In this document: positions 17,308 to 26,012 of the stretch, in pieces
Layout: the number at the start of each line of letters is the position of its first letter
Numbering within the stretch: the stretch's first letter is position 1
NCBI RefSeq assembly: GCF_037963835.1
Contig: NZ_CP150145.1
Span: 1,116,001-1,180,000 of the forward strand
DNA: 64,000 nt
DNA from: Paenibacillus sp. FSL H8-0332
Lineage (GTDB): Bacteria; Bacillota; Bacilli; Paenibacillales; Paenibacillaceae
Reading direction: 5' to 3'
Notes under the pieces: model-generated
The model's database searches: none
What the model was told of the DNA's origin: nothing
What the model saw: the letters and a program-made list of their open reading frames with translations, nothing else
Position numbers and translations under genes: made by a program

Positions 17308-18549
17308 ATGACAGACGCATTGTTTGTTACGCTCCAAGTGATCTTGGCGGCAATCGCAGTTTATCAGTTTGCATTTTCGCTGTTTGGACTGCGCAAGAAG
17401 AAGAACAAGGTTAGGCATGCGCCACAAAAGTCATTTGCCGTACTGGTCGCCGCACACAACGAGGAAGAAGTGGTCGGCGCTCTGATGGAGAACCTGAAGC
17501 AGCTTAATTATCCCCAGGAACTGTACGATGTATTTGTCATCTGTGACAACTGTACGGATAATACCGCTGCGATCGTGCGGGAGCACGGCATGAATGCCTG
17601 TGTACGTACCAACAGCAACCTGCGCGGTAAAGGCTATGCCATCGAGTGGATGCTGAAGGAGCTGTGGGCGCTGCCCCGCCAGTACGACGCGGTTGTCATG
17701 TTCGATGCCGACAACCTCGCACATACAGAGTTCCTGACAGAGATGAACAACGATCTGTGTTCAGGCGGACGGGTCATTCAAGGCTATATTGATACGAAGA
17801 ATCCGGAGGATTCCTGGATTACTGCTGCTTATGGCGTATCCTACTGGTATATCAACCGGCTGTGGCAGCTGTCGCGCCATAATCTGAATATGGCCAATTT
17901 CCTCGGCGGAACGGGCATGTGCTTCGAGACGAACCTGCTCAAAGATATGGGCTGGGGCGCAACCAGTCTGGTTGAGGATTTGGAATTCACCATGCGCAGC
18001 GCCTCCAAGGGCGTATATCCAAGATTTAATTATGATGCCAAAGTATTCGATGAGAAGCCGCTTACCTTCAAGGCTTCCTCCAGACAGCGTCTGCGCTGGA
18101 TGCAGGGTCATTTCACCGTGGCCCGCCGTTACTTCTTCCCGCTGCTGTGGCAGGGGATCAAGGAACGCAGCCTGACGAAGCTCGACCTGGCACTGTACGG
18201 AGCGAATGTATACATTGTGTTGCTTACGTTCCTGATGACTGCCGTAATGTTTGTGGATAATGCTGTGTTTGGCGGTCCGCATATTGCGAATATTTACGGA
18301 CATCTGCCGCTGTGGCTCGGGTACTTTGCCGTAGGTGCCAATATTCTGACCTTCCTGCTGGCCATGGCGCTGGAGCGGGTGAAGTTCAAGAAGGTCTACC
18401 TGTACCTGCTGCTGTTCCCGGTCTACCTGCTCTCGTGGTATCCCATTACGTTCTATGCGTTCTTCACGCAGAACAACAAGCAGTGGAGTCATACCAAGCA
18501 TACACGTGTAGTCCGGCTGGAAGAAGTGCAGAGCAAGCAGGTTTCATAA
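17308..18549 (+). CDS. Membrane-bound family 2 glycosyltransferase
   Basis: A 413-residue processive-type glycosyltransferase. A leading hydrophobic helix (about residues 5-27) is followed by a GT-A domain: VAAHNEEEVV (about residue 50), the DXD motif VMFDADN (about residue 132), GTGMCFETN, LVEDLEFTMR, and the Q(Q/R)RW-like motif RQRLRWMQGH (about residue 258). Three to four C-terminal helices follow. This layout fits enzymes making hyaluronan-, cellulose- or poly-GlcNAc-like polymers or glycolipids; the sugar cannot be read from the sequence. The gene stands alone behind a long leader. Confidence 0.9.
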   Translation: MTDALFVTLQVILAAIAVYQFAFSLFGLRKKKNKVRHAPQKSFAVLVAAHNEEEVVGALMENLKQLNYPQELYDVFVICDNCTDNTAAIVREHGMNACVRTNSNLRGKGYAIEWMLKELWALPRQYDAVVMFDADNLAHTEFLTEMNNDLCSGGRVIQGYIDTKNPEDSWITAAYGVSYWYINRLWQLSRHNLNMANFLGGTGMCFETNLLKDMGWGATSLVEDLEFTMRSASKGVYPRFNYDAKVFDEKPLTFKASSRQRLRWMQGHFTVARRYFFPLLWQGIKERSLTKLDLALYGANVYIVLLTFLMTAVMFVDNAVFGGPHIANIYGHLPLWLGYFAVGANILTFLLAMALERVKFKKVYLYLLLFPVYLLSWYPITFYAFFTQNNKQWSHTKHTRVVRLEEVQSKQVS

Positions 18550-18581
18550 TCCGCACTGCAAATTAATAATTCCAGAAGATG

Positions 18582-18610
18582 TTGACATCTTCGGTCTGAT
18601 GTTGTATAGT
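18582..18610 (+). promoter_or_regulatory. Promoter of the infC-rpmI-rplT operon
   Basis: A perfect -35 TTGACA (18582-18587), a 17-base spacer and TATAGT (18605-18610), consistent with a strong sigma-A promoter. Confidence 0.85.
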
Positions 18611-18616
18611 ATTCAA

Positions 18617-18819
18617 GTGTGCAAAACATAGGGATTGCAAGCAGAAGCACCGGCTTCTCACCTGACTGGCTAATTAGCCTGCTGGTTTTGATCTCAATGC
18701 TTTATGAATGGTTACAATTCATGAACGTTGATCAAACGGGGTGTCGGGGAATTACCGGCATCCCTTTTTTATGGAGAACCGTAATATATTATCTGAAAAA
18801 TATTCGGAGGTGGAGGACT
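18617..18819 (+). promoter_or_regulatory. L20 leader with attenuator terminator (18738-18770)
   Basis: About 200 untranslated bases separate the promoter from infC. They end in an intrinsic terminator at 18738-18770, a stem with GGGTGTCGG pairing to CCGGCATCCC, followed by six T. This is the architecture of the Firmicutes L20 leader, where free ribosomal protein L20 favours the terminator and represses the operon. The upstream bases (for example GCAGAAGCACCGGCTTCTC) can form a stem and may belong to the L20-binding/antiterminator part; the exact fold is inferred. Confidence 0.75.
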
Positions 18820-19332
18820 ATCAGTAAGGAACATATGATCAATGATGAAATTCGTGCCAAAGAGGTTCGGCTGGTCGGAGCAGAGGGTGAACAAATCGGG
18901 ATCAAGCCGATCCGCGAGGCGTTACAAATGGCGATCGATCTTAATCTGGATTTAGTCAACGTAGCACCACAGGCGAAGCCGCCGGTATGCCGCATCATGG
19001 ATTACGGCAAGTTCCGTTATGAAACGCAGAAGAAAGAGAAGGAAGCCCGCAAGAACCAGAAGATCGTGGATCTCAAGGAAGTCTGGTTCCGTGCAAACAT
19101 TGAAGAACATGATTATCAGACCAAGTTCCGCAATGTAATCAAGTTCCTGGGCGAAGGCGATAAAGTGAAGTGCTCCGTCCGTTTCCGCGGCCGTGAGATT
19201 ACCCACGCTAGTATCGGCCAGAAGATCCTGGAGCGCGTGAAGAGCGAAGTAGAAGAAATTGCTGTTGTAGAGCGCCAGCCTAAGCTGGAAGGCCGCAGCA
19301 TGATTATGATTCTGGCTCCGAAGCCCCAATAA
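18820..19332 (+). CDS. infC: Translation initiation factor IF-3, probable AUC start
   Basis: A 170-residue IF-3, which binds the 30S subunit and checks start-codon pairing. The N-domain (about residues 1-75, INDEIRAKEVRLVGAEGEQ, SGKF-type YGKFRYE) and C-domain are both present, ending MIMILAPKP. The start is placed at ATC 18820, spaced eight bases from GGAGGT in the double site GGAGGTGGAGG; the first ATG in frame (18835) is too far (about 18 bases). A rare start codon is a known IF-3 trait that lets the factor limit its own translation. The open frame extends upstream through the leader, but that part is not expected to be translated. Confidence 0.93.
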   Translation: MSKEHMINDEIRAKEVRLVGAEGEQIGIKPIREALQMAIDLNLDLVNVAPQAKPPVCRIMDYGKFRYETQKKEKEARKNQKIVDLKEVWFRANIEEHDYQTKFRNVIKFLGEGDKVKCSVRFRGREITHASIGQKILERVKSEVEEIAVVERQPKLEGRSMIMILAPKPQ

Positions 19333-19389
19333 TCCTGGAGTCACTTGCATAGCAATCTGGCGCCGTATAATATTCAAGGAGGAAACACC

Positions 19390-19590
19390 ATGCCTAAAAT
19401 GAAAACACATAGCAGCCTGAAAGGCCGCTTCAAGATCACTGGAACTGGTAAAGTATTGCGTTATAAAGCTCACAAGAACCACTTGCTGTCCCACAAATCG
19501 AAACGTGCAAAACGCGTATTGAACGGCAATCCGGTAATGGCCCCTGGGGATGTAAGACGCTTGAAACAAGGACTCGCTAACTTGAAATAG
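19390..19590 (+). CDS. rpmI: 50S ribosomal protein L35
   Basis: A 66-residue basic protein starting MPKMKTHSSLKGRFK, the standard bL35 N-terminus, with the segment HKNHLLSHKSKRAKR. The ATG at 19390 follows AAGGAGG by six bases. It lies 57 bases after infC and 31 bases before rplT in the universal infC-rpmI-rplT order. Confidence 0.98.
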   Translation: MPKMKTHSSLKGRFKITGTGKVLRYKAHKNHLLSHKSKRAKRVLNGNPVMAPGDVRRLKQGLANLK

Positions 19591-19621
19591 TTAATCACAC
19601 ATTTTTGGGAGGTTTATTAAT

Positions 19622-19981
19622 ATGGCAAGAGTTAAGGGCGGATTTGTAGTTCGTCGTAGACATAAAAAAGTATTGAAGCTGGCAAAGGGTTACTTCGGTT
19701 CCAAGCACCGCATTTTCAAAACAGCTAAAGAGCAAGTAATGAAATCGATGGTTTACGCTTATCGTGACCGTCGTCAGACTAAACGTAACTTCCGCAGACT
19801 GTGGATCGTTCGTATCAATGCTGCAGCCCGTTTGAACGGACTGTCTTACAGCAAGCTTGTATACGGCCTGAAATTGGCTGGTGTAGAAGTGAACCGTAAG
19901 ATGCTGGCTGACCTGGCAGTGAATGATCTGAACGCCTTCAACTCCCTGGCTGTTGTTGCCAAAGAGAAGATCAACGCGTAA
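19622..19981 (+). CDS. rplT: 50S ribosomal protein L20
   Basis: A 119-residue basic bL20, needed for early 50S assembly and the likely repressor of its own operon through the leader at 18617-18819. It starts [23 protein letters not shown] and includes the helical [14 protein letters not shown] region, both typical. Length is normal. A strong terminator follows 16 bases after the stop. Confidence 0.98.
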   Translation: MARVKGGFVVRRRHKKVLKLAKGYFGSKHRIFKTAKEQVMKSMVYAYRDRRQTKRNFRRLWIVRINAAARLNGLSYSKLVYGLKLAGVEVNRKMLADLAVNDLNAFNSLAVVAKEKINA

Positions 19982-19996
19982 GACGATATAAACCGA

Positions 19997-20037
19997 AAAG
20001 CACCGCCTGCGGGATCTCCCGTCTGACGGTGCTTTTT
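19997..20037 (+). terminator. Terminator of infC-rpmI-rplT
   Basis: Stem AAGCACCG / CGGTGCTT with an inner CGGGA/TCCCG pairing, followed by TTTTTT. It also separates the operon from the convergent thioesterase gene. Confidence 0.9.
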
Positions 20038-20065
20038 TGTGCGGTGGGAACGGACAGGTTCGCGG

Positions 20066-20608
20066 TTATTCCCAGTATTTCGTTGTGCTAAGCAGGGAAG
20101 CGAGCTTCTTGCTGCTGGTGCGTCTCAGCTTGCGCAGGGCGGAACGCTCGTCCGCCGACTGGCAGATCAGCTTCTCTTCCTCGGTCTGCGCCACGATGGC
20201 GGGAACAGGGGCTGTAGTGCCATCCTCATTCATGGCTACGAAGGTCAGGAAGGAAGTGGCGGCAACGGCGCGTTCACCTGTATACAGATTCTCCGAGATG
20301 ATCTTGACGAACACCTCGATGCTGGTGCGTCCGGTCCAGGAGACAAAAGATTCGAAACAAACGGAATCCGTAGGCCGGATCGGCAGGAGGAAGTCTACAG
20401 AGTCGGCGGATGCAGTGACCACGTTGACCCGGCAGTGGCGCATGGCTGAGATAGAGGCAACCTCATCAATGGTGCTCATTAGTTTGCCTCCGAATAGTGT
20501 CTTATGATTGTTTACATCATTCGGGAAGACACGGCCGGTTTTGAATACGCGGGATTCGTGACAGTATTTGAAGTCGGGTGCAGCTTGTGGTGTGTGTTCT
20601 TGTTCCAT
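20066..20608 (-). CDS. Acyl-CoA thioesterase, hotdog fold (YkhA-like)
   Basis: A 180-residue single-hotdog thioesterase that hydrolyses acyl-CoA in the cytoplasm. Family marks: RVFPNDVNNHKTLFGGKLMSTIDEVASISAMRHC (catalytic Asp/Asn region) and ASADSVDFLLPIRPTDSV, like B. subtilis YkhA and BFIT. The ATG at 20608 is used because AAGGGAG lies about nine bases upstream; the frame runs 12 codons further without a ribosome site. C-terminal residues 150-180 are basic and extend beyond the hotdog. It is convergent with rplT. Confidence 0.9.
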   Translation of the reverse strand: MEQEHTPQAAPDFKYCHESRVFKTGRVFPNDVNNHKTLFGGKLMSTIDEVASISAMRHCRVNVVTASADSVDFLLPIRPTDSVCFESFVSWTGRTSIEVFVKIISENLYTGERAVAATSFLTFVAMNEDGTTAPVPAIVAQTEEEKLICQSADERSALRKLRRTSSKKLASLLSTTKYWE

Positions 20609-20798
20609 TTTCAGTAACTCCCTTTGCGTACAATATGTAATCATACATGATAATAGAAAAGCTCTCCTTGTGCAATAATAATGTTAATGCACTTGGAGCC
20701 ATAGGTAACATTTTGAGGTTTTCTAACATATAACGGACACAAAAGTAACAGGTGGTGTCAAGGTAAGCGATTTCTTGTTGAAAAATGCAAATTATTAT

Positions 20799-20849
20799 TG
20801 ACCTGAGGTCATTAATAGACTGGATTTTAGCTTTTTTTGCAGGTATAAT
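20799..20849 (+). promoter_or_regulatory. Candidate operator palindrome and -10 box upstream of the nucleoside transporter operon
   Basis: TGACC-TGA-GGTCA (20799-20811) is a perfect 5-3-5 inverted repeat about 35 bases upstream of a consensus -10, TATAAT (20844-20849). No good -35 box lies at 17 bases (TGGATT), so activation by a regulator bound at the palindrome is one possibility. The first gene starts at 20917. The regulator is not known. Confidence 0.45.
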
Positions 20850-20916
20850 TTGTACTAATGGTATGTCCAAAGCAGAACACAGAAGACATCCAATTTACTA
20901 AGGGGGATCACTTTCA

Positions 20917-22002
20917 ATGAAGAAGTTTTACCAACTATCTTTGGTTATGGTTATGGCCTTCACTGTCATTCTGGCAGGTTGCGGTAACAATAACAGCGCT
21001 AATTCCGGCTCCAATGCTGGAACAGCAACTACTGCACCAACAGACGCAGCTGCAGCAACTGAAGCACCCGCAGCAACTGATGCTCCTAAGGCTGTCAAGC
21101 TTGGTCTCGTAACTGACGTAGGCGGCGTTAATGACAAGTCCTTTAACCAGTCTTCCTGGGAAGCACTGGAAGCTATGGAGAAGGATTTCGGCGCTGAGAT
21201 CAAATACCTGCAGAGTAAATCCAACGCAGACTACGAGCCTAACCTTAACCAGTTCGTTAAAGGCGGTTATGACCTCACTTGGGGTATCGGCTTCGACCTT
21301 GGCGATGCCGTACTGAAGGTTGCCAAAGAGAACCCGAATGCTAACCTTGCGATCATCGACAGTGTAGTGGACGCTCCTAACGTTGAATCTGTAACCTTTG
21401 CCGAGAATGAAGGCTCCTTCCTGGTGGGTGTTGTTGCTGGCATGACAACCAAAACCAACAAAGTCGGTTTCATCGGCGGTATGGAAAGCCCGGTTATCAA
21501 ACGTTTCGAAGTGGGCTTCAAAGCCGGCGTAGAAGCAGTTAACCCTACTGCAAAAGTAACTATCACTTATGCAGGTGCTTATGACAAGCCTGATACTGGT
21601 AAATCCCTGGCTGCAACGCTGTATGATGCCGGCAACGACATTATCTTCCCTGCTGCAGGCGCAACAGGCAACGGCGTATTCAACGAAGCGAAATCCCGTA
21701 ACAAAGCCGGCGGCAGCAAAGTATGGGTTATCGGCGTTGACAAAGACCAGTCCCTGGAATTTGGCGATGATGTAACTCTGACTTCCATGATCAAACGTGT
21801 TGACGAAGCGGTTAAGAAAGTTTCCCAACAGGTTGTTGATGGTACCTTCAAAGGCGGAACTACAACCGTTCTTAGTCTGAAAGACAACGGTGTAGGCCTT
21901 CCTGAAACATCCAAAGCTAACGTTTCCGCTGATATTCTGGCTAAGGTTGACGAATACAGCAAACAAATCATTGATGGAACAATCGTTGTTCCTTCCAAGT
22001 AA
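20917..22002 (+). CDS. nupN: Nucleoside-binding lipoprotein of an ABC importer (BmpA/NupN family)
   Basis: A 361-residue solute-binding lipoprotein of the BMP/PnrA family. The signal peptide ends in a lipobox ILAGC with the acylated Cys at residue 22. A linker rich in Ala, Thr and Pro (to about residue 60) precedes the binding domain, with family segments VTDVGGVNDKSFNQSSWEAL and GFIGGMESPVIKRFEVGFKAG. It is the extracellular binding subunit for guanosine or other purine nucleosides in B. subtilis NupNOPQ; the same neighbours follow here. It is separated by a 177-base gap with a stable hairpin from the ATPase gene, which fits a higher dose of the binding protein. Confidence 0.92.
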   Translation: MKKFYQLSLVMVMAFTVILAGCGNNNSANSGSNAGTATTAPTDAAAATEAPAATDAPKAVKLGLVTDVGGVNDKSFNQSSWEALEAMEKDFGAEIKYLQSKSNADYEPNLNQFVKGGYDLTWGIGFDLGDAVLKVAKENPNANLAIIDSVVDAPNVESVTFAENEGSFLVGVVAGMTTKTNKVGFIGGMESPVIKRFEVGFKAGVEAVNPTAKVTITYAGAYDKPDTGKSLAATLYDAGNDIIFPAAGATGNGVFNEAKSRNKAGGSKVWVIGVDKDQSLEFGDDVTLTSMIKRVDEAVKKVSQQVVDGTFKGGTTTVLSLKDNGVGLPETSKANVSADILAKVDEYSKQIIDGTIVVPSK

Positions 22003-22102
22003 TTCATTGCATCAACTTTAACCGATTTAACATAACGACGAAGCAGGGCCGGTTCAAATACTGGCCTTGTTCTCTGTCAGCATCTGTTATAGACAATCAC
22101 AA

Positions 22103-22130
22103 CTGTACCGTCCTGTTTGGGGCGGTACAG
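22103..22130 (+). promoter_or_regulatory. Stable intercistronic hairpin between nupN and nupO
   Basis: CTGTACCGTCC pairs with GGGCGGTACAG (11 bp, one wobble) around a short loop. No T-run follows, so it is probably an mRNA-stabilising or processing element, not a terminator, allowing more binding protein than transporter. Confidence 0.6.
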
Positions 22131-22179
22131 CCGTGTCTAAAAGGCAATATTATATATATTCTGTGATGAGGGTGATTCC

Positions 22180-23718
22180 ATGAGTGCTGCGGCTCCTGTC
22201 GTAGAGTTGAAGCAAATCACAAAACGCTTTCCCGGTATCGTTGCGAACGACTCTATTAGTCTGACGCTGGAAAAAGGGGAGATACACGCGCTGCTTGGTG
22301 AGAACGGGGCAGGCAAATCAACCTTGATGAATATCGTATTCGGACTGTACCAGCCCGATGAAGGCAGCATCGAAATCGACGGGAAACCGGTTGTTATTGA
22401 TAACCCCAATAGAGCCATTGAGCTTGGCATTGGTATGGTTCACCAGCATTTCAAGCTTGTTGATCCTTTTACGGTCACTGAGAATATTGTTCTGGGTATG
22501 GAACCGAAAAAAGGTCTTAAAATTGACTATAAATCCGCTGCGGAGCAGGTTCGTAAGCTATCGGAGCAGTACGGTCTTCAAGTCAATCCAAATGCCAAAA
22601 TTCATGACATTTCGGTAGGCATGCAGCAACGGGTAGAAATTATGAAAACCCTGTACCGCGGAGCGGATATACTTATATTCGACGAGCCTACCGCTGTACT
22701 GACGCCGCAGGAAATTACGGAACTGATGGCGATTATGAAGCGGCTCGTTGCAGAAGGCAAGTCCATTATTCTGATCACCCATAAACTGAAGGAAATTATG
22801 CAGATCTCCGACCGTGTCACGATTATCCGGCGCGGCAAGGTTATTGATACGGTGAAGACCTCCGAGACTAATCCCAATGAGCTGGCTGAGAAGATGGTCG
22901 GACGCGGGGTTACGTTCAAAGTGGACAAGCAGCCGCCGCATATTGGCGACAGCATCCTGAAGCTGTCAGGTGTTAACAGTAAGAGTAAGGATGGCGTGCC
23001 TGTGCTGAATGGCCTGAGCTTCGAAGTGAAGGCAGGAGAGATTCTCGGAATCGCCGGAGTGGATGGCAACGGGCAGAGTGAGCTGATTCAGGCCATTACC
23101 GGGCTGCGTAAGATTGATTCCGGCTCGATTAAGGTCTCCGGCAAGGAGATTGCCAATCTGTCCCCACGCAAGGTATCTGAGATGAATGTCTCCCATATCC
23201 CGGAGGACCGTCATAAGCATGGTCTGGTGCTGGATTTCACTGTGAGTGAGAACATGGTTCTGGAGACGTATTATAAGAGTCCTTATAATCAGAACGGATT
23301 CTTGAACAAAGATGTGATTAACCAGCATGCAGAAGATCTGGTGAAGCAGTTCGATGTGCGTACGCCTTCCATAGAGAACAAAGCCCGGTCACTATCCGGC
23401 GGTAATCAACAAAAAGCGATTATTGCGCGGGAAATAGACAAGAATCCGACTCTCCTGATTGCCGCACAGCCAACACGCGGTCTGGATGTTGGGGCAATTG
23501 AATTCGTGCAGAAGCAGCTGATTGCCCAGCGTGATCAAGGGAAGGCTGTTCTGCTGATTTCTTTTGAGCTGGATGAAATTATGAATGTGTCCGACCGGAT
23601 TGCCGTGATTTATGAAGGCCAGATTGTCGGAGAAGTATACCCGCAGGATACGAATGACCAGGAGCTGGGTCTGATGATGGCGGGCAGTTTGAAGCGGGGA
23701 GGTCATGCGGATGTCTAG
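22180..23718 (+). CDS. nupO: Nucleoside ABC transporter ATPase, two nucleotide-binding domains
   Basis: A 512-residue fused ATPase of the ribose/guanosine type (RbsA/NupO family). Domain 1: Walker A LLGENGAGKST (about residue 36), signature region ISVGMQQRVEI, Walker B LIFDEPTAVL. Domain 2: IAGVDGNGQSEL (degenerate Walker A), LSGGNQQKAI and LIAAQPTRGLD (degenerate Walker B with Q for E). The asymmetric second domain is normal for the family. The 3' end overlaps the first permease gene by eight bases. It energises uptake of the nucleoside bound by the lipoprotein. Confidence 0.95.
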   Translation: MSAAAPVVELKQITKRFPGIVANDSISLTLEKGEIHALLGENGAGKSTLMNIVFGLYQPDEGSIEIDGKPVVIDNPNRAIELGIGMVHQHFKLVDPFTVTENIVLGMEPKKGLKIDYKSAAEQVRKLSEQYGLQVNPNAKIHDISVGMQQRVEIMKTLYRGADILIFDEPTAVLTPQEITELMAIMKRLVAEGKSIILITHKLKEIMQISDRVTIIRRGKVIDTVKTSETNPNELAEKMVGRGVTFKVDKQPPHIGDSILKLSGVNSKSKDGVPVLNGLSFEVKAGEILGIAGVDGNGQSELIQAITGLRKIDSGSIKVSGKEIANLSPRKVSEMNVSHIPEDRHKHGLVLDFTVSENMVLETYYKSPYNQNGFLNKDVINQHAEDLVKQFDVRTPSIENKARSLSGGNQQKAIIAREIDKNPTLLIAAQPTRGLDVGAIEFVQKQLIAQRDQGKAVLLISFELDEIMNVSDRIAVIYEGQIVGEVYPQDTNDQELGLMMAGSLKRGGHADV

Positions 23719-24787
23719 ACTCCGGAAAATATTCGCAACAGACACTTATATCATTCCGCTTGTAGCAATTCTGCTGGGCTTCCTTGTCGGTGCTATCGTC
23801 ATGCTTATTGGCGGTTATGATCCTATCGCAGCCTATTCTGCGCTGTTCCAGCGTGTGTTCGGCAGCTCTTACGATTTCGGTGAGGCTATACGCGAGATGA
23901 CTCCGCTTATGCTGACGGGTCTGGCCGTAGCGTTTGCCTTCCGCTCAGGGATGTTTAACATCGGTGCGGACGGGCAGGTAATGATCGGAATGACGGCTGC
24001 CTCTGTAGTTGGCATTAAGCTTGGCGGCGTATTGCCGACCGTCCTCTTAGTTCCCCTTGCGGTCATTGCAGCCGCACTATGCGGCGGGCTATGGGCCGGT
24101 ATTGCCGGATATCTGAAGGCCAAGCGCGGAATTAATGAAGTTATTACAACCATTATGTTGAACTGGATTGCGCTCTTCCTGTCGAATTATATTGTCCGGA
24201 CGTTCCTGCTTCTGGAAGGGCAGAACCGGTCGGAGGATAATCCGGCCTCTCTCTCCATGACGTTCCTCTTCTCCACCTTCGATAACGCCCGTCTGCACTG
24301 GGGGACTGTAATTGCTCTTGCGGCAGCGACCTTCTTCTATATCTATCTGTGGAAGACCAAGCAGGGTTATGAGATGCGTGCAGTGGGTCTGAATCCGCAT
24401 GCTGCTGAATATGCAGGAATGAATGTCGGACGTAATGTGGTGAAGGCCATGTTCATCAGTGGCGTGTTCGCAGGACTCGCAGGCGCTGGCGAAGTACTGG
24501 GCGTATTCCATTATCAATCGGTATTTGCAGCTTCACCTGGCTATGGCTTTGACGGTATCGCTGTTGCCCTGCTCGGATTGACTCATCCGCTGGGCGTCAT
24601 TCTCGCTGCCATTCTATACGGCACGCTGACGTATGGTTCGGCAGGCATGAGCTTCGGTGCGGATGTGCCTCCGGAGCTGATCCGTATTGTAATCGGTTCG
24701 ATCATATTCTTCATTGCTGCGCAAGGCATTGTGCGCTGGGTGCTCAAACCGTTTTACTTCAAGCGCAAGAAAGAGAAGGTGTTATAG
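23711..24787 (+). CDS. nupP: Nucleoside ABC transporter permease 1
   Basis: A 358-residue membrane permease of the BPD_transp_2 family (NupP/YufP-like) with about nine helices. The family stretch NEVITTIMLNWIALFLSNYIV (about residue 140) is visible. I prefer the ATG at 23711 (spacing eight from GGGGAGG) over an ATG at 23705 (spacing two). It overlaps the ATPase gene and its stop abuts the next ATG directly, so the pair is translationally coupled. It forms the channel heterodimer with the second permease. Confidence 0.92.
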   Translation: MSRLRKIFATDTYIIPLVAILLGFLVGAIVMLIGGYDPIAAYSALFQRVFGSSYDFGEAIREMTPLMLTGLAVAFAFRSGMFNIGADGQVMIGMTAASVVGIKLGGVLPTVLLVPLAVIAAALCGGLWAGIAGYLKAKRGINEVITTIMLNWIALFLSNYIVRTFLLLEGQNRSEDNPASLSMTFLFSTFDNARLHWGTVIALAAATFFYIYLWKTKQGYEMRAVGLNPHAAEYAGMNVGRNVVKAMFISGVFAGLAGAGEVLGVFHYQSVFAASPGYGFDGIAVALLGLTHPLGVILAAILYGTLTYGSAGMSFGADVPPELIRIVIGSIIFFIAAQGIVRWVLKPFYFKRKKEKVL

Positions 24788-25738
24788 ATGGAAATCTTAG
24801 GCCAATTGCTCAATACAACGCTGGTGTTTTCCACGGCGTTAATATTTGCCGCCCTTGGCGGCATCTTCTCTGAACGATCCGGTGTCGTGAATATCGGACT
24901 TGAAGGCTTGATGATGTTTGGTGCGTTTGCAGCAGCAGTAGGCGGGTATTATGCCCAGGAAGCAGGTATGGGCGAATGGGCCCCTTGGGTCGGAGTGCTT
25001 AGCGCGATGGCTGTAGGGGTGATTGGTTCACTGATTCATGCGGTGGCTTCAATCACCTTCAAGGCTGACCAGACGATAAGCGGTACGGTTATTAACTTCT
25101 TGGCCGCAGGCAGCACTCTGTACATGGTTAAGCTGATCTTCGATGGCTCAGGCGAAACTCCGCTGATCGACGGATTCAGCAAAGTGGCGATTCCCGGACT
25201 CTCCAAGATTCCAGTCATCGGAGAGGGGATTTTCAACTCCTATCCAACCACTTATCTGGCGATTATCTTAGTCATTGTCATTTATTTCATCCTGTTCAAA
25301 ACTCCGTTTGGACTTCGTCTGCGTGCAGTCGGAGAACATCCGAGTGCGGCTGATACACTGGGTGTCAATGTTAATAAGATGAGATATATCGGCGTCATGC
25401 TGAGCGGATTGCTGGCGGGTATTGGCGGAGCCACCATTACCTTGACTACTACAGGTACCTTTGCACATAATACCATCTCGGGGCAAGGTTTCATTGCCAT
25501 TGCAGCGATGATCTTCGGGAAGTGGAACCCGCTCGGCGCCTTCGGTGCTGCGGTATTCTTCGGCTTGTCCCAGGCGATCCGCAACTATGTCCAGCTGTTT
25601 GAATGGTCCAAGAGCATTCCGCAGGAATTCATCTTCATGATTCCTTATGTGTTAACCATTATCGTACTGGTGAGTGCGGTGGGACGTTCCTCGGCTCCCA
25701 AGGCACTTGGTGAACCTTACGATCCGAGCAAACGCTAG
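24788..25738 (+). CDS. nupQ: Nucleoside ABC transporter permease 2
   Basis: A 316-residue membrane permease (NupQ/YufQ-like) of the same family with about eight helices. The N-terminal ALIFAALGGIFSERSGVVNIGLEGLMM and the conserved LRAVGEHPSAADTLG motif, the EAA-like loop that contacts the ATPase, are diagnostic. It starts on the base after the nupP stop. A terminator follows at 25776. Together these four genes form a complete nucleoside importer. Confidence 0.94.
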   Translation: MEILGQLLNTTLVFSTALIFAALGGIFSERSGVVNIGLEGLMMFGAFAAAVGGYYAQEAGMGEWAPWVGVLSAMAVGVIGSLIHAVASITFKADQTISGTVINFLAAGSTLYMVKLIFDGSGETPLIDGFSKVAIPGLSKIPVIGEGIFNSYPTTYLAIILVIVIYFILFKTPFGLRLRAVGEHPSAADTLGVNVNKMRYIGVMLSGLLAGIGGATITLTTTGTFAHNTISGQGFIAIAAMIFGKWNPLGAFGAAVFFGLSQAIRNYVQLFEWSKSIPQEFIFMIPYVLTIIVLVSAVGRSSAPKALGEPYDPSKR

Positions 25739-25775
25739 GGTTATCGCGTTCCATCTCTAGAGCTTCACAGAACAG

Positions 25776-25811
25776 AGCGCATTTCCGGTTTTCCGGGAAT
25801 GCGCTTTTTTT
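25776..25811 (+). terminator. Terminator of the nupNOPQ-type operon
   Basis: Stem AGCGCATTTCCGG / CCGGGAATGCGCT followed by TTTTTT, 38 bases after the stop. A second hairpin with T-rich flank (AGCCCCAC / GTGGGGTT, 25875-25894) follows. Confidence 0.9.
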
Positions 25812-26012
25812 GATAGATAAGAATTTATATGTTTTGGGGTCCCCGCAAAGTACCTGAGTCATCATCGAAGCTAAAGCCCCACTTTGTGGGGTTATTTTGT
25901 AATCATTGCAGGCAGCAGCAGCGGATACTTCCAGCCCAGAGGCGGGCAGATGTACAGGCAAATATCAGGTGAGGCGAATAGACTGTTAAGAAACAAATAT
26001 AGGAGGGATATT

